27,508 nt of DNA, from assembly GCA_015657535.1 (NCBI GenBank), contig JADHZB010000622.1, positions 1-27,508 of the forward strand. Reading direction: 5' to 3'. Numbering within the stretch: position 1 is the first letter of the stretch; each line of letters opens with the position of its first letter. The notes beneath the pieces were generated by a model that saw nothing but the letters and a program-made list of their open reading frames with translations, searched no databases and was not told the DNA's origin. This document shows, in pieces, positions 1 to 10,660 of this stretch. The DNA comes from Nephromyces sp. MM_2019. Its lineage: Eukaryota; Apicomplexa; Aconoidasida; Nephromycida. A program made the translations under genes and the position numbers.

Positions 1-229
1 ATGTTTGTAATGTGTGTATATACAGTATACAATTTATCCAAATAAATATTTATATATGTATATATGTTCTAAAAAATCAACTTATGTTAATAATGATATG
101 TAAAAACATACTCTAAACGCTAACAAACTTTCTATATATATAATAACGCGATATCTACACACACACACACAGAGACCCCTACACCCCTTCACACACACAC
201 CCCTACATACATATATATTTTTTTTTTAG
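1..229 (+). other. Intron sequence of the BEACH gene with AC-rich tracts
   Basis: No coding frame is visible. The stretch ends in a T-run and AG at 228-229, the acceptor for the exon at 230. It holds AC runs at about 157-171 and 191-200. The codon at the exon start needs one base from an exon upstream of the window, so this is an intron and not a promoter. Confidence 0.7.
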
Positions 230-3200
230 TTGCACACAAGGGCCAATCTACATTCTTTGAACTGATCCCTGAATTTTATGAAAATAATTTAAATTTTTTG
301 ATAAATCGATTAAATGTAAAAGCAATAGAGGCCCCTTTGAACGATGTTGTACTTCCACCTTGGGCCAATAATTCCCCCCAATTATTTTTAAATAAAATGA
401 GGGAAGCTTTAGAGTGTGAATATGTGTCAAAACATATATGTCATTGGATTGACTTAATATTTGGTTATAAACAACGTGGAGAGGTGTGTATATGTATGTG
501 TGTGTGTGTGTACGTATGTGTGTGTATGTACGTATGTGTGTGTATGTATGTGTATGTGTGTATGTATGTGTGTGTATGTATGTGTATGTGTGTATGTATG
601 TGTGTGTATGTATGTGTATGTGTGTATGTATGTGTATGTGTGTGTGTGTGTATGTGTGTATGTGTGTGTGTGTGTATGTGTGTGTATGTATGTGTGTGTG
701 TATGTGTATGTATGTGTGTGTGTGTGTGTGTATATATGTGTGTGTGTGTATGTATGTGTGTGTGTGTATATATGTGTGTGTGTGTATGTATGTGTGTGTG
801 TGTTTTTATGTGTCTTAGTAGAATCGATCATCAAATGAGTATAGATATATATTAAGATGATATACTTGATGTGTATATAAATTCTTATATCTATACACAT
901 ATATACATCATTCTATGTAGAATTACGAGATAAACATGTTTGTGTGTAACACTTGTTTATAGGCTGCTGCTACTGCACACAACACATTTCATCCACTCAC
1001 CTATGTAGATGCAAGTATAGCTGTTTCATCTGGGAGTTGTCCACTGGGCATATCGAGGCCTCTAAACTACTTGGAGGAGAAAATGTTGTCAGATATGCCC
1101 TTGGAGGCATTAACGACACAATTACAAGAATTTGGTCAAACACCCATTCAATTATTTGCTGGCTCACATCCAAAAAGGTGTGTGTGTGCATAAATATATT
1201 ATGTGTATGTTGATGTGTGGATATATATTTAATTATGTGTTGAATTTATACAGGAATATATCATATCTGTGTTAATGTGTGGATATATATTTATTTATGT
1301 GTACAAGCATACATATATGTGTGATTTGACACTGTATGTATAGAACAAAATTTTCCAACTTTAAGATGTTCGAATACCTACAAAAATCTTATTAATTTTC
1401 AAAATAGCTATAAAAGAATAACTAAATGATATAATTTCTTCAGACATATACACACACATCAATTTTAATACTCATAATATAATAAAAAGCTCTATACATA
1501 CACATCACTTTCAATACACATGATTTTGATTACATGTTCTACACATACAATTACTCTGTATTTACTTTTAGATCAACACTAGCATATAAAACACACAAAG
1601 GAGATGATAATTTGTCTAATTCACCATGGTTTATATTTTTACACCAAAATCCACATATACTTGAAGAAATTCAATTAATGAACCAAGAGATGTAAGTTGA
1701 TAGTACACACACATATATATGCATACTAGATTATCTAATATGTAAAATATGTACTCTAGAAATTAGTGAAAATCTTAATAAAGCTTGATGTGTATCTATT
1801 AAACAATGATTTACACATAAATATATATATATACATGTGACATTTGCAATCATAAACTTTGAGTGCAATTTTCATAAATATTTAGTTTAATTGATTTGAT
1901 GTGTTTAATACTTTATAATATTTTAAAAATATGATTGATTTCTTTGAAGAATACAAATACTTCTCTTTACTGAGATATATGTGTATCCCTACATATAAAT
2001 GTATACATATAAAAATAATTGTAAGATGTATGTGTAACTATATATGTATATGTATATATAAAAATTTTTTTCTTGCGATGTGTGTGTACAACAAAGTATT
2101 TAATTTGGTGTGCGTACAACTATATACATTTATTTTTTGTTTTGGTGATGTTTGTGAATACAGCACTATATAAATATATATATTAATTTGAAATATTCAA
2201 TATATATTTCATCAATTTTCAGTAAGAAATCTGATAATGAATCAGATTCAGATATAAATATAACTAGCCCTTTAAATGATGAAATTAATGTCGTGACTGA
2301 GGAACAATTTGTTAAGCCTACACCAATCACACATGAAACTAGTTATAAGCTAAGTTTGGTGAATTCTCTCCCAAATAATTCAATTTCTTTACCTTTGAAA
2401 TTCCCTGAGATTGCACATACTTCATCAATGGGTGATATAATGTGTATGATTGATTATAAAGGAAATAATTTGACTGAAATCGATATGAATATACTTAACC
2501 AATACACAGAAAATTTCAATGAAACACAACTTCAGCAATGTACTAATACATATCATAATTTTCATAGCCCCTTAACGAGCTTAGCACACCTTAATGAATC
2601 TGAATTTCTAGTATTGGGATACTTTAATGGAGATATTTCATACACACAATTACCTACACGTAAAGATTATTCTACAACGTATTTGGAACCATTCAGTATC
2701 CGTAGTTCACTGCTAAAGGTTGAGACTCAGGTAAGTTTTATTTTTCTTTTCAATATCATTTTTATTCCCCTATATTTGATATATATGTGCCAAATTATAT
2801 CTATACTCTTGAATATATATCACATGTGTGTAAATTGACTAGAAATTTTATTCCAGAAATCCACATTTTTTGACTCCCATGATATATCACACTATATAGC
2901 ATTTGAAGTGACATTCATATGATACTTTTTTTGCTTCTATAAATATATATTCAATTTAGTTTACCACATATATATATATATATATCAGAATTGTCATGCT
3001 GATACTGTAAATTCTTTGCATTATGATAAGAAACTTAATCTCTTAGTTTCTGGTTCGAGTGATCAAACTGTTCGTCTTTGGTCAGTTCAAACCTCAGGTA
3101 ATTAAACATCTGAAAAATTAATCGAACAAGATTCCTATACCAAATAAACAAGTTGTTAAGGAGATTATACTTATAAATTTTCAATACACAATATTAAAGT

Positions 3201-3892
3201 CTAATTTGAAACATTTCTAGTAGAAATCATTTTGTTAGATGTTTGGTATTAAAAAAAATGAATTTTTATTGTCTCATTTACATAACTATGTAACAGGCCT
3301 TTCATTACTACAAGTCTTGGATGATCATTCAGATGAAATTGGATGTGTTTACACAGACAACCATCTCATTCTGTCATCATCAATTTCGGGTGACATGATT
3401 ATATGGGATGAGCGGTCTCCTTCTTATCCACTGTGGTCGAATTCTTTCCCTTTCTTTGACACCAGTAATGATAGCTTAAAATGTTCATTATCAGAAAATT
3501 TGATTGTTGCTACAAGATTACCAAATCTAAATTCGAAGAATACATCAAAAAATGAACCTGGGATCATGTCTTGGGATATCAGAAGATTATCAACTGGGAT
3601 TGAATCTAAGAATCAAAAATATTCAGTTTTACACACCAGCGCTCGTCCTGTTTTGATTGATGGATTAGCATACGTGGCTGTATGTAACGAAGCGGGAATG
3701 AATACGGACGGAAATAGCTCGGGTGAAGTTGAATTACTTGCCTTGGAAGGCATGCAGAAAATTAAGAAATGGCAACTAGAGTCCATCCAACAACCAGATA
3801 TAGTTGCATTGTGGGACTATAAAAAAAATTACAAACACACTATAAATTTATTAATCCTTGATCGGAAAGGTCAACTAGAAATTTTGAAGTGA
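230..3892 (+). CDS. BEACH-WD40 protein, FAN/NSMAF-like, 3' part of gene (5' end outside window)
   Basis: Six exons keep one reading frame: 230-483, 963-1177, 1572-1691, 2223-2730, 2989-3097 and 3297-3892 (TGA at 3890). Together they give about 599 residues. The first two encode the end of a BEACH domain, with LIPEFY, LPPWANNSP, HWIDLIFGYKQRG and, after the intron, FGQTPIQLF followed by a HP pair. The later exons carry WD40 repeats, for example SGSSDQTVRLW and SGDMIIWD. BEACH followed directly by C-terminal WD repeats is the architecture of FAN/NSMAF and related BEACH proteins, which act as scaffolds in membrane traffic and, for human FAN, TNF-receptor signalling. The exact subfamily is inference because the N-terminus is missing. 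Donors include unusual GTGTGT ends at 484 and 1178 that merge into GT microsatellites; the others are GTAAGT-like. The intron before 2989 has a TA-repeat instead of a pyrimidine tract. The family is secure; individual exon edges are less so. Confidence 0.88.
484..805. repeat. GT/GTAT microsatellite with an internal 32-bp minisatellite, inside an intron
   Basis: Nearly unbroken TG, TATG and TGTATG steps run from the splice donor at 484 to about 805. Inside it a 32-bp unit is repeated exactly three times in tandem, beginning at 541, 573 and 605. Open frames across this stretch give only Cys-Val-Met-Tyr strings on one strand and Thr-His-Tyr strings on the other, which is the signature of the repeat and not of a protein. 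Confidence 0.95.
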
Positions 3893-4187
3893 AATTATCG
3901 TTAAAATCACAAATTTTAAGCAATCTTAATTATATCTTGTTTTCTAAGATGTAGAACAATTGAAACTAATTTTAGAAATAAAATATTATTGGTTCAATGA
4001 TGCTAAATATCTTAATGAGTATAAAAAACCCAAGATGTAAGATTGTTATTTGTTCAAATTGTGTGTTAATAACTGTATGAAAGAAAAATATAAATTGAGT
4101 TCATGATTTAGCAAACTCAAATTGCAATATCTATACATTTCTTTATAAAATAAAAAACAATGATTTATATATTAATTTCTTAATAAA
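3893..4187. other. Convergent intergenic region
   Basis: AT-rich spacer between the 3' end of the BEACH gene (plus) and the 3' end of the membrane-protein gene (minus). It should hold both 3' untranslated regions; AATAAA-like strings are present on both strands (for example AATAAA at 3976 on plus) but are too common in such sequence to be called as poly(A) signals. No other feature seen. Confidence 0.5.
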
Positions 4188-5812
4188 TCACATGATTTGA
4201 GAGTGATCTTTTTTATCATTGAAAGCAGCTTTGTGATAAAATTCCAACTTATTTCCAATCTCCGATTCAAGGTTGCTTAACTCTTGTTTCAGTTCTTTTA
4301 TATTATCTAATGTGGCTAAAAAGTAACAAATTGAAATTTTGAAATATTAAGAAATGATGTGAAATTTAGAAATGTAAAACAATTAGACTGTGTAAACCTT
4401 CTCTAAGCTTTAGAGATAATGGAGATTTGGATCAAAAGTAAATTCCAATATTTAAGATTAAATATTTTTATTTATTAGTGAAAGATTGTAAGACTACGCA
4501 GCTTTTTACCTAAGTATTCATTTTCAGCTTTCCTATTCTTATTTATGTAGTAGATTCCATATATGAGTCCCTAATAAAAAATGAAAAGCCCATTACTGTT
4601 CATGCAGAGGAGTTGAGTCATGAGCAGTCAAAGTAGAAATGATGAACTAAATGTTAAATTTATTTCTTTTTATTCTAAGTCAATAACGTATGTTTTTTCC
4701 TTACCATGAAAAAAAATGGGTGAACACCTACAGCAAATGCTCCAAATAAACACGCAACCAGTGTATATAGAACTTCTTTAGTTTGATTGTTTGTTGACAT
4801 GTGTTCCTTACTTCTATTCTATATGAAAGCAAATTTAAAGATGATAGTAATTGAAAATAAATCAATAAAACCATTTCTACAGTGCTTATTATTATTTTAA
4901 AAAAATAAATAGGACTTAAATGTTTATGAGGTTATTCAATCTTTGAATCTTAAAGAAATCGAGGTTTTCACCAAACAAAAAATAACTTAACCTAATCTGA
5001 ACATTGTTCCATTTAATTATATGGCTTATATATACTAAATCTTACTCGGGATATTTCGAGACGAATTTCTTTAATTCTTAAAATCTCTTTCTCCAATGTT
5101 GGTTGTTCTGTTCTCCAAAATATCAGTATATCTTGTGGAATATTCTTATTCTTATGAATTGCCTTGAAAAAAATTATGCGGAATTGTATAGGAAGCATTT
5201 AAAAAGAAAGTGTGATATGAAGAATTTCTATCCCAATATGGGAGTAAAAAACTTTCATTTTGTATTGATTTTTGATATATCAAGATAGTATAGCAAACAA
5301 CTTTGTTCCATATTTATTTAAAATTTATATATTAGTTATATTTTATTGTAATTTGTAGAGATCACGTCATATTAATATTTTATGTCTGTATATGTCATAT
5401 TTAGTCGTAGCTAATATACAATATAACTCCTAATATTGTACTTAAAAAGTTAGATATTTATGTGAGGTGAGTGTCACAAAATAATTATATTGTCTCAAAT
5501 TTCAAAATTATTTCCTATGTAAATCCTGATTTTAATCCAATGGTTTTGCAATGATCTTACCTGATCAAGTTCATACAAGTAAGAGAGGTCATAAGCTCTA
5601 GAATAAAAATTATGATCCCTCTGTGTGAATTTTGGAGAGGTTAAATGAAATATCAATGGAGTTCTTGATGGAATATTTTTGGTAGAAAGTTGTGTAAGCG
5701 TGTTTGCTGAGAAATTTCTCTTGTGATTAATAAGAAGAGACCAATGGTGTAGCTCTAAAATTGATGTTGTGTATTTATATATTATCCTTTGATAGCAATT
5801 GAAAATCCTCAT
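4188..5812 (-). CDS. Predicted mitochondrial coiled-coil membrane protein, five exons, function unknown
   Basis: Five exons join in one frame on the minus strand: 5812-5561, 5162-5046, 4818-4705, 4570-4510 and 4315-4188 (stop TGA). The product is 223 residues. All internal donors are GTAAGA/GTAAGG or GTAAAA type; the acceptor before 5162 is TTTTTTTCAAG and is the weakest joint. The N-terminus is rich in Arg, Ser, Thr and aromatic residues with few acids (it includes HKRNFSANT), as expected of a mitochondrial import signal. A charged helical segment (EKEILRIKEIRLEISR) is followed by one long or two short hydrophobic segments around residues 138-165, then an acidic-basic heptad-like coiled coil (ELKQELSNLESEI) to the C-terminus. 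GLIYGIYYINKNRKAENEY contains a GxxYG step and a following Arg/Ala/Glu run faintly like ATP synthase subunit e, but the length differs. I do not recognise the family. It is possible that the last three exons, which start with an in-frame ATG at 4800, form a separate 94-residue gene. Confidence 0.55.
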
Positions 5813-6851
5813 CGTGACATTTTTATTTATAAGGGTTGTGCTTGAATATATGTAAAAAAAAAAACTTAATGGTTTATGTTTTTTATGTTTAATTGCATCT
5901 TTTAAGTTGAAATTTGTACCATTGTGTAATTGATTTTATGTCTTTACCCATTTGAGCAATTAAAGTTGGAGTGAGAGAATGTATATATATGTGTACGTTA
6001 CAGTGTGTGTTGAATAGTGGGTAGCGTTAAGTGACATTTTCAGGTAGGCCTTGGATTATTGCGTCATTATATGTTCATCCATTTTTAGCAAAGCTATCCT
6101 CAATTGCTAGTTACTAGACAGACTTTTAAAATTTATTAACTTGTTAGGAAAATTACGCTTTTTCGCACATATCAAGCTTATTCAATCAGCAGAAGCTAAA
6201 GCTTCAAAGTTAAGAACTGTTAAATTGTTTTGTAAACTATGGAATGTCCTGAATATAAGCCAATGCTATACTTATAAAGGTTTACAGATTTGAATCAAAC
6301 TGTTTGATCAATACAGCAATGATAAGTTATAATCCTTATGAAGTCCAGTTTTGAGATTCTAAATTTGGGTTTATTATATCCCTAATTTTTACTTAGAAAA
6401 CCTAGCTTCAGCGCTACTTTTTCTTGGGGTTTTAATAGTTTTGAGTCTTGGATATGGCTAATTGAATTTTTACTAATATATTGTTGTAAAATCGTATTTT
6501 CTCGCTTGAAATAAGAGAAGTTTGTATTTATTTTATAAACTATCTTGCAACTAAATTAATGATAGGGGTACTCCAAGGAGACCTGTAATGAACGATTCGA
6601 GAATTGAGACAGATGAAACAATTAAAAGCACTTTATAACAATTTAGTTATTCAAACTTAATAAACTGTAGCTACCAATTAATTTCATATTGAATATTAAA
6701 ATTAATAGATAAAAAAACTAATATAATTTACAAATAGATAATTTAAAAAATGGCTCAAAAGCTAAACAAAAAATAAAGAATAAATCTGTTATAATTATCC
6801 CATTTCTACAAATGAGTACAGTTTGGAATATATATAAAAATATAAAGCTAA

Positions 6852-6897
6852 ACATATATATATATATATATATATATAAATATATACATATATATAA
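6852..6897. repeat. TA dinucleotide microsatellite
   Basis: Alternating TA steps with a few AAA and AC interruptions. The Tyr-Ile strings read across it on the minus strand come from the repeat. Confidence 0.9.
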
Positions 6898-7169
6898 CAT
6901 CTAAATTCTCTCATTACTACGATTGATATAAAGTTATTCTTTATATATTCTGAATGCTTATGTTTTTTAAATAACATTCACTCTTTAGTAGCTTTTATAT
7001 GATAACATCAACTATATATAAAAGAATTATTTTTGCTTTTCTTTTTGAGCACATGTATTCAAAAGATTAACAAATCCAAATATAGCATTTATTTTCAAAG
7101 TGCTGCTGAATTCCTTTTGTAAAAATAAAATAAATATATTTAACTTATATATGCCTAAACAATTCAGAT

Positions 7170-7640
7170 ATGTACCTTTACATGAGTAATATAAAACTTT
7201 CAAAATGCCTATAAATGAATTAATAAGGTGAATATATATTATAAAATAAATCTAATTCATTATAAAATGCTTATATATCATGTGCAGCACATATATATAA
7301 TTTGTAGTGGATATAATTAATTTCACAGTGCGTATATATAATTATATACTTAGTGAATACAATTTTATTCTACAGTGCATTTATATAGTTGTGCAATGCG
7401 TTTATGTGATTTTAAAATAAATATAAATAATTTTGTAATGCATGGGTATAGATCTATAGTGAATGTAATTAATTTAAAAACAAGTATTTATAATTCTGCC
7501 ATGTGTGTATATAAGTTTACAATGTTTATGTAAAAATTTAATGTGAAAATATATAAAATGTGTAAACATATTCCTACAATACATATAAATAAGCTTACGA
7601 TGTGTATATATAATTTAAAAAAGTAAATATAATTTAAAAA
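7170..7640. repeat. Degenerate tandem array with 21-bp period
   Basis: Successive blocks can be lined up at 21-bp spacing, best between about 7375 and 7620. A typical block starts A/G-C/T-A-A/G-TG, continues with a TGTATATA-like core and ends in AATTT or AGTTT. At least ten blocks keep the spacing, a few being lengthened or shortened by several bases (for example near 7345 and 7560). Copies differ at roughly a third of positions, so the array is old or under weak constraint. Twenty-one base pairs is two turns of B-DNA. Confidence 0.65.
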
Positions 7641-9237
7641 CCATTATATTAATATTTGTCTATGCATTACAAGAAATAAAATTATAATAACATCTAAAAA
7701 GTAAAATTATAGTGAGTATATTTCGCTGTCTATTTCTATACTAAAGAATATTATCATCACTAACTTTGTGTAATAATTTTTATATTAGTTTATTATGCTA
7801 ACAGATTCAATGAATGTGGCTAAAATTCTTCTAGTTAGTTCCAAATCAATGCACATTATAATTTAAAGACTGTGTTAAGAATATAATATTTAAAGAAAGA
7901 AATTTGCAAAGGATTATATCTTTTGGTAATTTTATAACAACGACTTGTTTAAATCTTTTGTAAACTTTTTCATGTGATAATGATGACTTGATTATTTATT
8001 CTATATTTTTATCTCGTAATAAAATTCTATTTTATCAACTTATTTAAGTATATGATGCATAGAATTTAATGTAGTAAATATAATTTGGTTATTTTGCTTT
8101 TATTTTATTTTGTATTTTTATTATATAAGAATTTTTCTTTTTGCCATTTTATAATTAAAGAATTAAATTAAAGAACTGTATTTATAAGAAGTTTAAAGTC
8201 TTCAATAACAAGTGTATATATACATATTATATAACTTGGTGTAATAGTAACACAATCAAAAGGTAAATTAGTTCAGGTTTCAATATAGAACGATATTGAT
8301 ACACAAAGTTAATTACTTTTAAATACAATCTAATTAATAATATGATGTAACTCAATTTTTCAAGGGAGTTTAGATGCAAAATTTGGTTATAGTTCATAAC
8401 AGTTAGGAATATAAATCTGATTGTTAATTAACACGGAAGGAAAAAGTAGATAGGATTTTTATAGCTACTGTGCAAATAGTTTAAACAAAATAGTTAAATA
8501 CTGTATAATGGACAAGGTTCATAAATTATTTTAAAAAAAGGTCTATCTAATTCAGTATTATCTGCACTATTTTAATGTTATTTGATAATTATTTTTTACC
8601 CGTGTCAATTAAAAAGTGACATTTATCGAAATACTGGAGTGCATTGTCTAATAAAACTTAAATTAGCTTAGACTGATAAAAGATTATTGCATCACAGGAT
8701 ATTGATAAAACCCACATTAACGAAAAACTTAAAGAATTAAAAAAAAAAATCCATTAAAATGTTACAATGTGGAAATTTCTTATAAAAAAAATAGTTGTTT
8801 TAAATTCTATGATATGTTACAGAGAAAAATAGCAATAGAAAGTTTATAGGAGTGTAAAAACATTAGTTTTATAGGAGTATAATAAAAAACTAAAAAAACA
8901 TAATGAGTGAAACTTATCAAATTTAAAAAACGAAAGTGCATGTGAATTAAAAGCAATTGCTTGTGAAAGTTGAAAAAATTATATGAAATAATGTGTGGAC
9001 CCACAAATTAAAAAAAGAAAATATCTATATAGCTATAAAAGCGTCAATTATGTGAATTTGATAGGGATTCCAATTTATGTGCTTAATTCAATATTGACTA
9101 AATTATTCACAAATTTCCTACTTGTAAATTTGCTTATTTAATAGGCTTTAATTTTTTGTTTCAGAGTTTGTTTATAAAAATATGATGTCTATGTAGTAAA
9201 TAAGTTAGATTTATATGTTAATAAATATATATTTATT

Positions 9238-9293
9238 TTGTTGTTCAAGAAAGCTTCGGGGATTTTAATCGATTTCTGGTTATTGAACAACAA
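9238..9293. other. Isolated inverted repeat (hairpin)
   Basis: TTGTTGTTCAA at 9238-9248 is matched perfectly by TTGAACAACAA at 9283-9293. A second, inner pair AGAAA (9248-9252) and TTTCT (9273-9277) stacks on it with a five-base bulge, leaving a loop that holds CTTCGGGG, a locally G-rich stretch in AT-rich surroundings. It could be a hairpin RNA or a DNA palindrome; no T-run marks a terminator directly after it. Confidence 0.5.
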
Positions 9294-10660
9294 ACTAGTA
9301 TAAAATTACTTTTTAAGTGTGTATGTAAACAGCTTATCATATTTTTAAAAGTCTAGCCCCTTCATTTGCTGAATTTACTAATAGCAGCTTTCAATTGGTG
9401 TTATCCTTCTCTTGGTTAATTACTTATATTACTAAACAATGAGTTGGCAAATATCTTTTTGATTTTTAAAGCGAATTAAGAGAAAGGTGCTTTAAATTTC
9501 AGCTTTATCTCAAAAAGTAGGTGGTTATTATAATAGCTATATAATTCAATAATGTTTAAACAAAATTCCTAGTAGTATTTATAATATATATGCAACAAGT
9601 TTCATATAAGCTTTCGAGTCAGATAATACTCAACTAAAAAGTGAAATCAAACAAACATAAGTGCTAAGATAGCATCTAGACATTTAAAATAATAAAAGTG
9701 CGTTCGAATTGAAAGCTTATATAGCTGTGCTGTGCAATTTAATTGCAAGTTTAAGTTACACCTAACAATTGAAAACAATCTCTGTTTTTAGTTGCAATTT
9801 TTTCAATTGGTATGCACTTACAGTAAAATTTCCTAATAACACTTTGAATAGCAATTTTTTACCAATTAAACTAATGCTTGATATTCTTTGTCAAGTTATA
9901 ATGCCTCAGCTAAGCTTAAAGACACTTGAAATCAGTAGTTTGCATGCTTTTTACAGCAGTTACTACAACTCACAAATAGAAAGGTGAAATAGAATTCCAC
10001 AATCTTATACGACAATAACTAAAAAAGCCTTAGGGGTATACATATAATTTTAAGCTTCTTTCCTCTATGAAAGTTGTTATGAATTCAATCATTAGTTTCT
10101 ACAAAAAGTAATACACTGAATTACCACCTAATGTGCTGTCTTGGAATATTCAAAATGGCTAGCTATAGTAATACCATGAATTATAATTAAGAAATAATTA
10201 AATTATAGCTTAACTCAATTTTTTAGGTCAACAAAAAATCCCAATAGAGCAATAACATTGACATAACAAAAAAGTATAATATAATTAATTCAAGGTAGTA
10301 CTACCGCACCACTCTTTCTTTCATTATATATCCTAAACATATTCGAGAAACAGATTATTATATGACATGATAAACACTAAATCAAATTTTAATGTATACA
10401 GTTTTCACTTACAAAAAATAACTACAATTAAATATTTTTCATTAACTAATTAAGGAACTGCTTTTAAAAATATACTTTTAGCAATTTATATTAGAATGTT
10501 TCCATAATGCACATTTATCTCACAAGTATAGAGCATACATGTAACATATTAGAAACCTGTGCAATTATTTCAAATTTCTAGTAGTTTTAATTTTTTACAT
10601 CAATACTAATTTACATAAACTGAATTTAAAATTTTTATTTCTAATTTTTTTAAAGCTAGA

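Larger units (their letters stand above)
5813..10660. other. 4.8-kb AT-rich region without recognisable genes
   Basis: No frame here has convincing coding character on either strand; the few longer open frames are Phe/Leu/Lys-rich by-products of base composition. It begins at the start codon of the minus-strand membrane-protein gene and ends at the start of the PqiA-like gene, so it includes both promoters, but that needs far less than 4.8 kb. Contents I can name are a TA microsatellite (about 6852-6897), a degenerate 21-bp tandem array (about 7170-7640) and an isolated inverted repeat (9238-9293). The rest shows only A/T runs. Confidence 0.6.

Noticed and set aside
298..900. Long overlapping Cys/Val/Met and Thr/His open frames on both strands
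   Set aside because: They are translations of the GT/GTAT intron repeat; only 230-483 of the region is a real exon.
6111..6297. A 56-codon stop-free plus-strand stretch (reads IQSAEAKASKLRTVKLF)
   Set aside because: No start codon, no adequate splice donor, no partner exon; within what chance gives over this much sequence.
6718..6977. Two minus-strand frames rich in Tyr, Ile and Phe
   Set aside because: Produced by the TA microsatellite and A/T bias, no domain and no ATG context of note.
8807..9004. 65-codon minus-strand frame rich in Phe, Leu, His
   Set aside because: A by-product of an A-rich plus strand; no motif, no conserved character.
9769..9987. 72-codon plus-strand frame with a TTG start
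   Set aside because: No ATG at its head, no recognised domain, composition ordinary for the desert; could be real only if a homolog is found.
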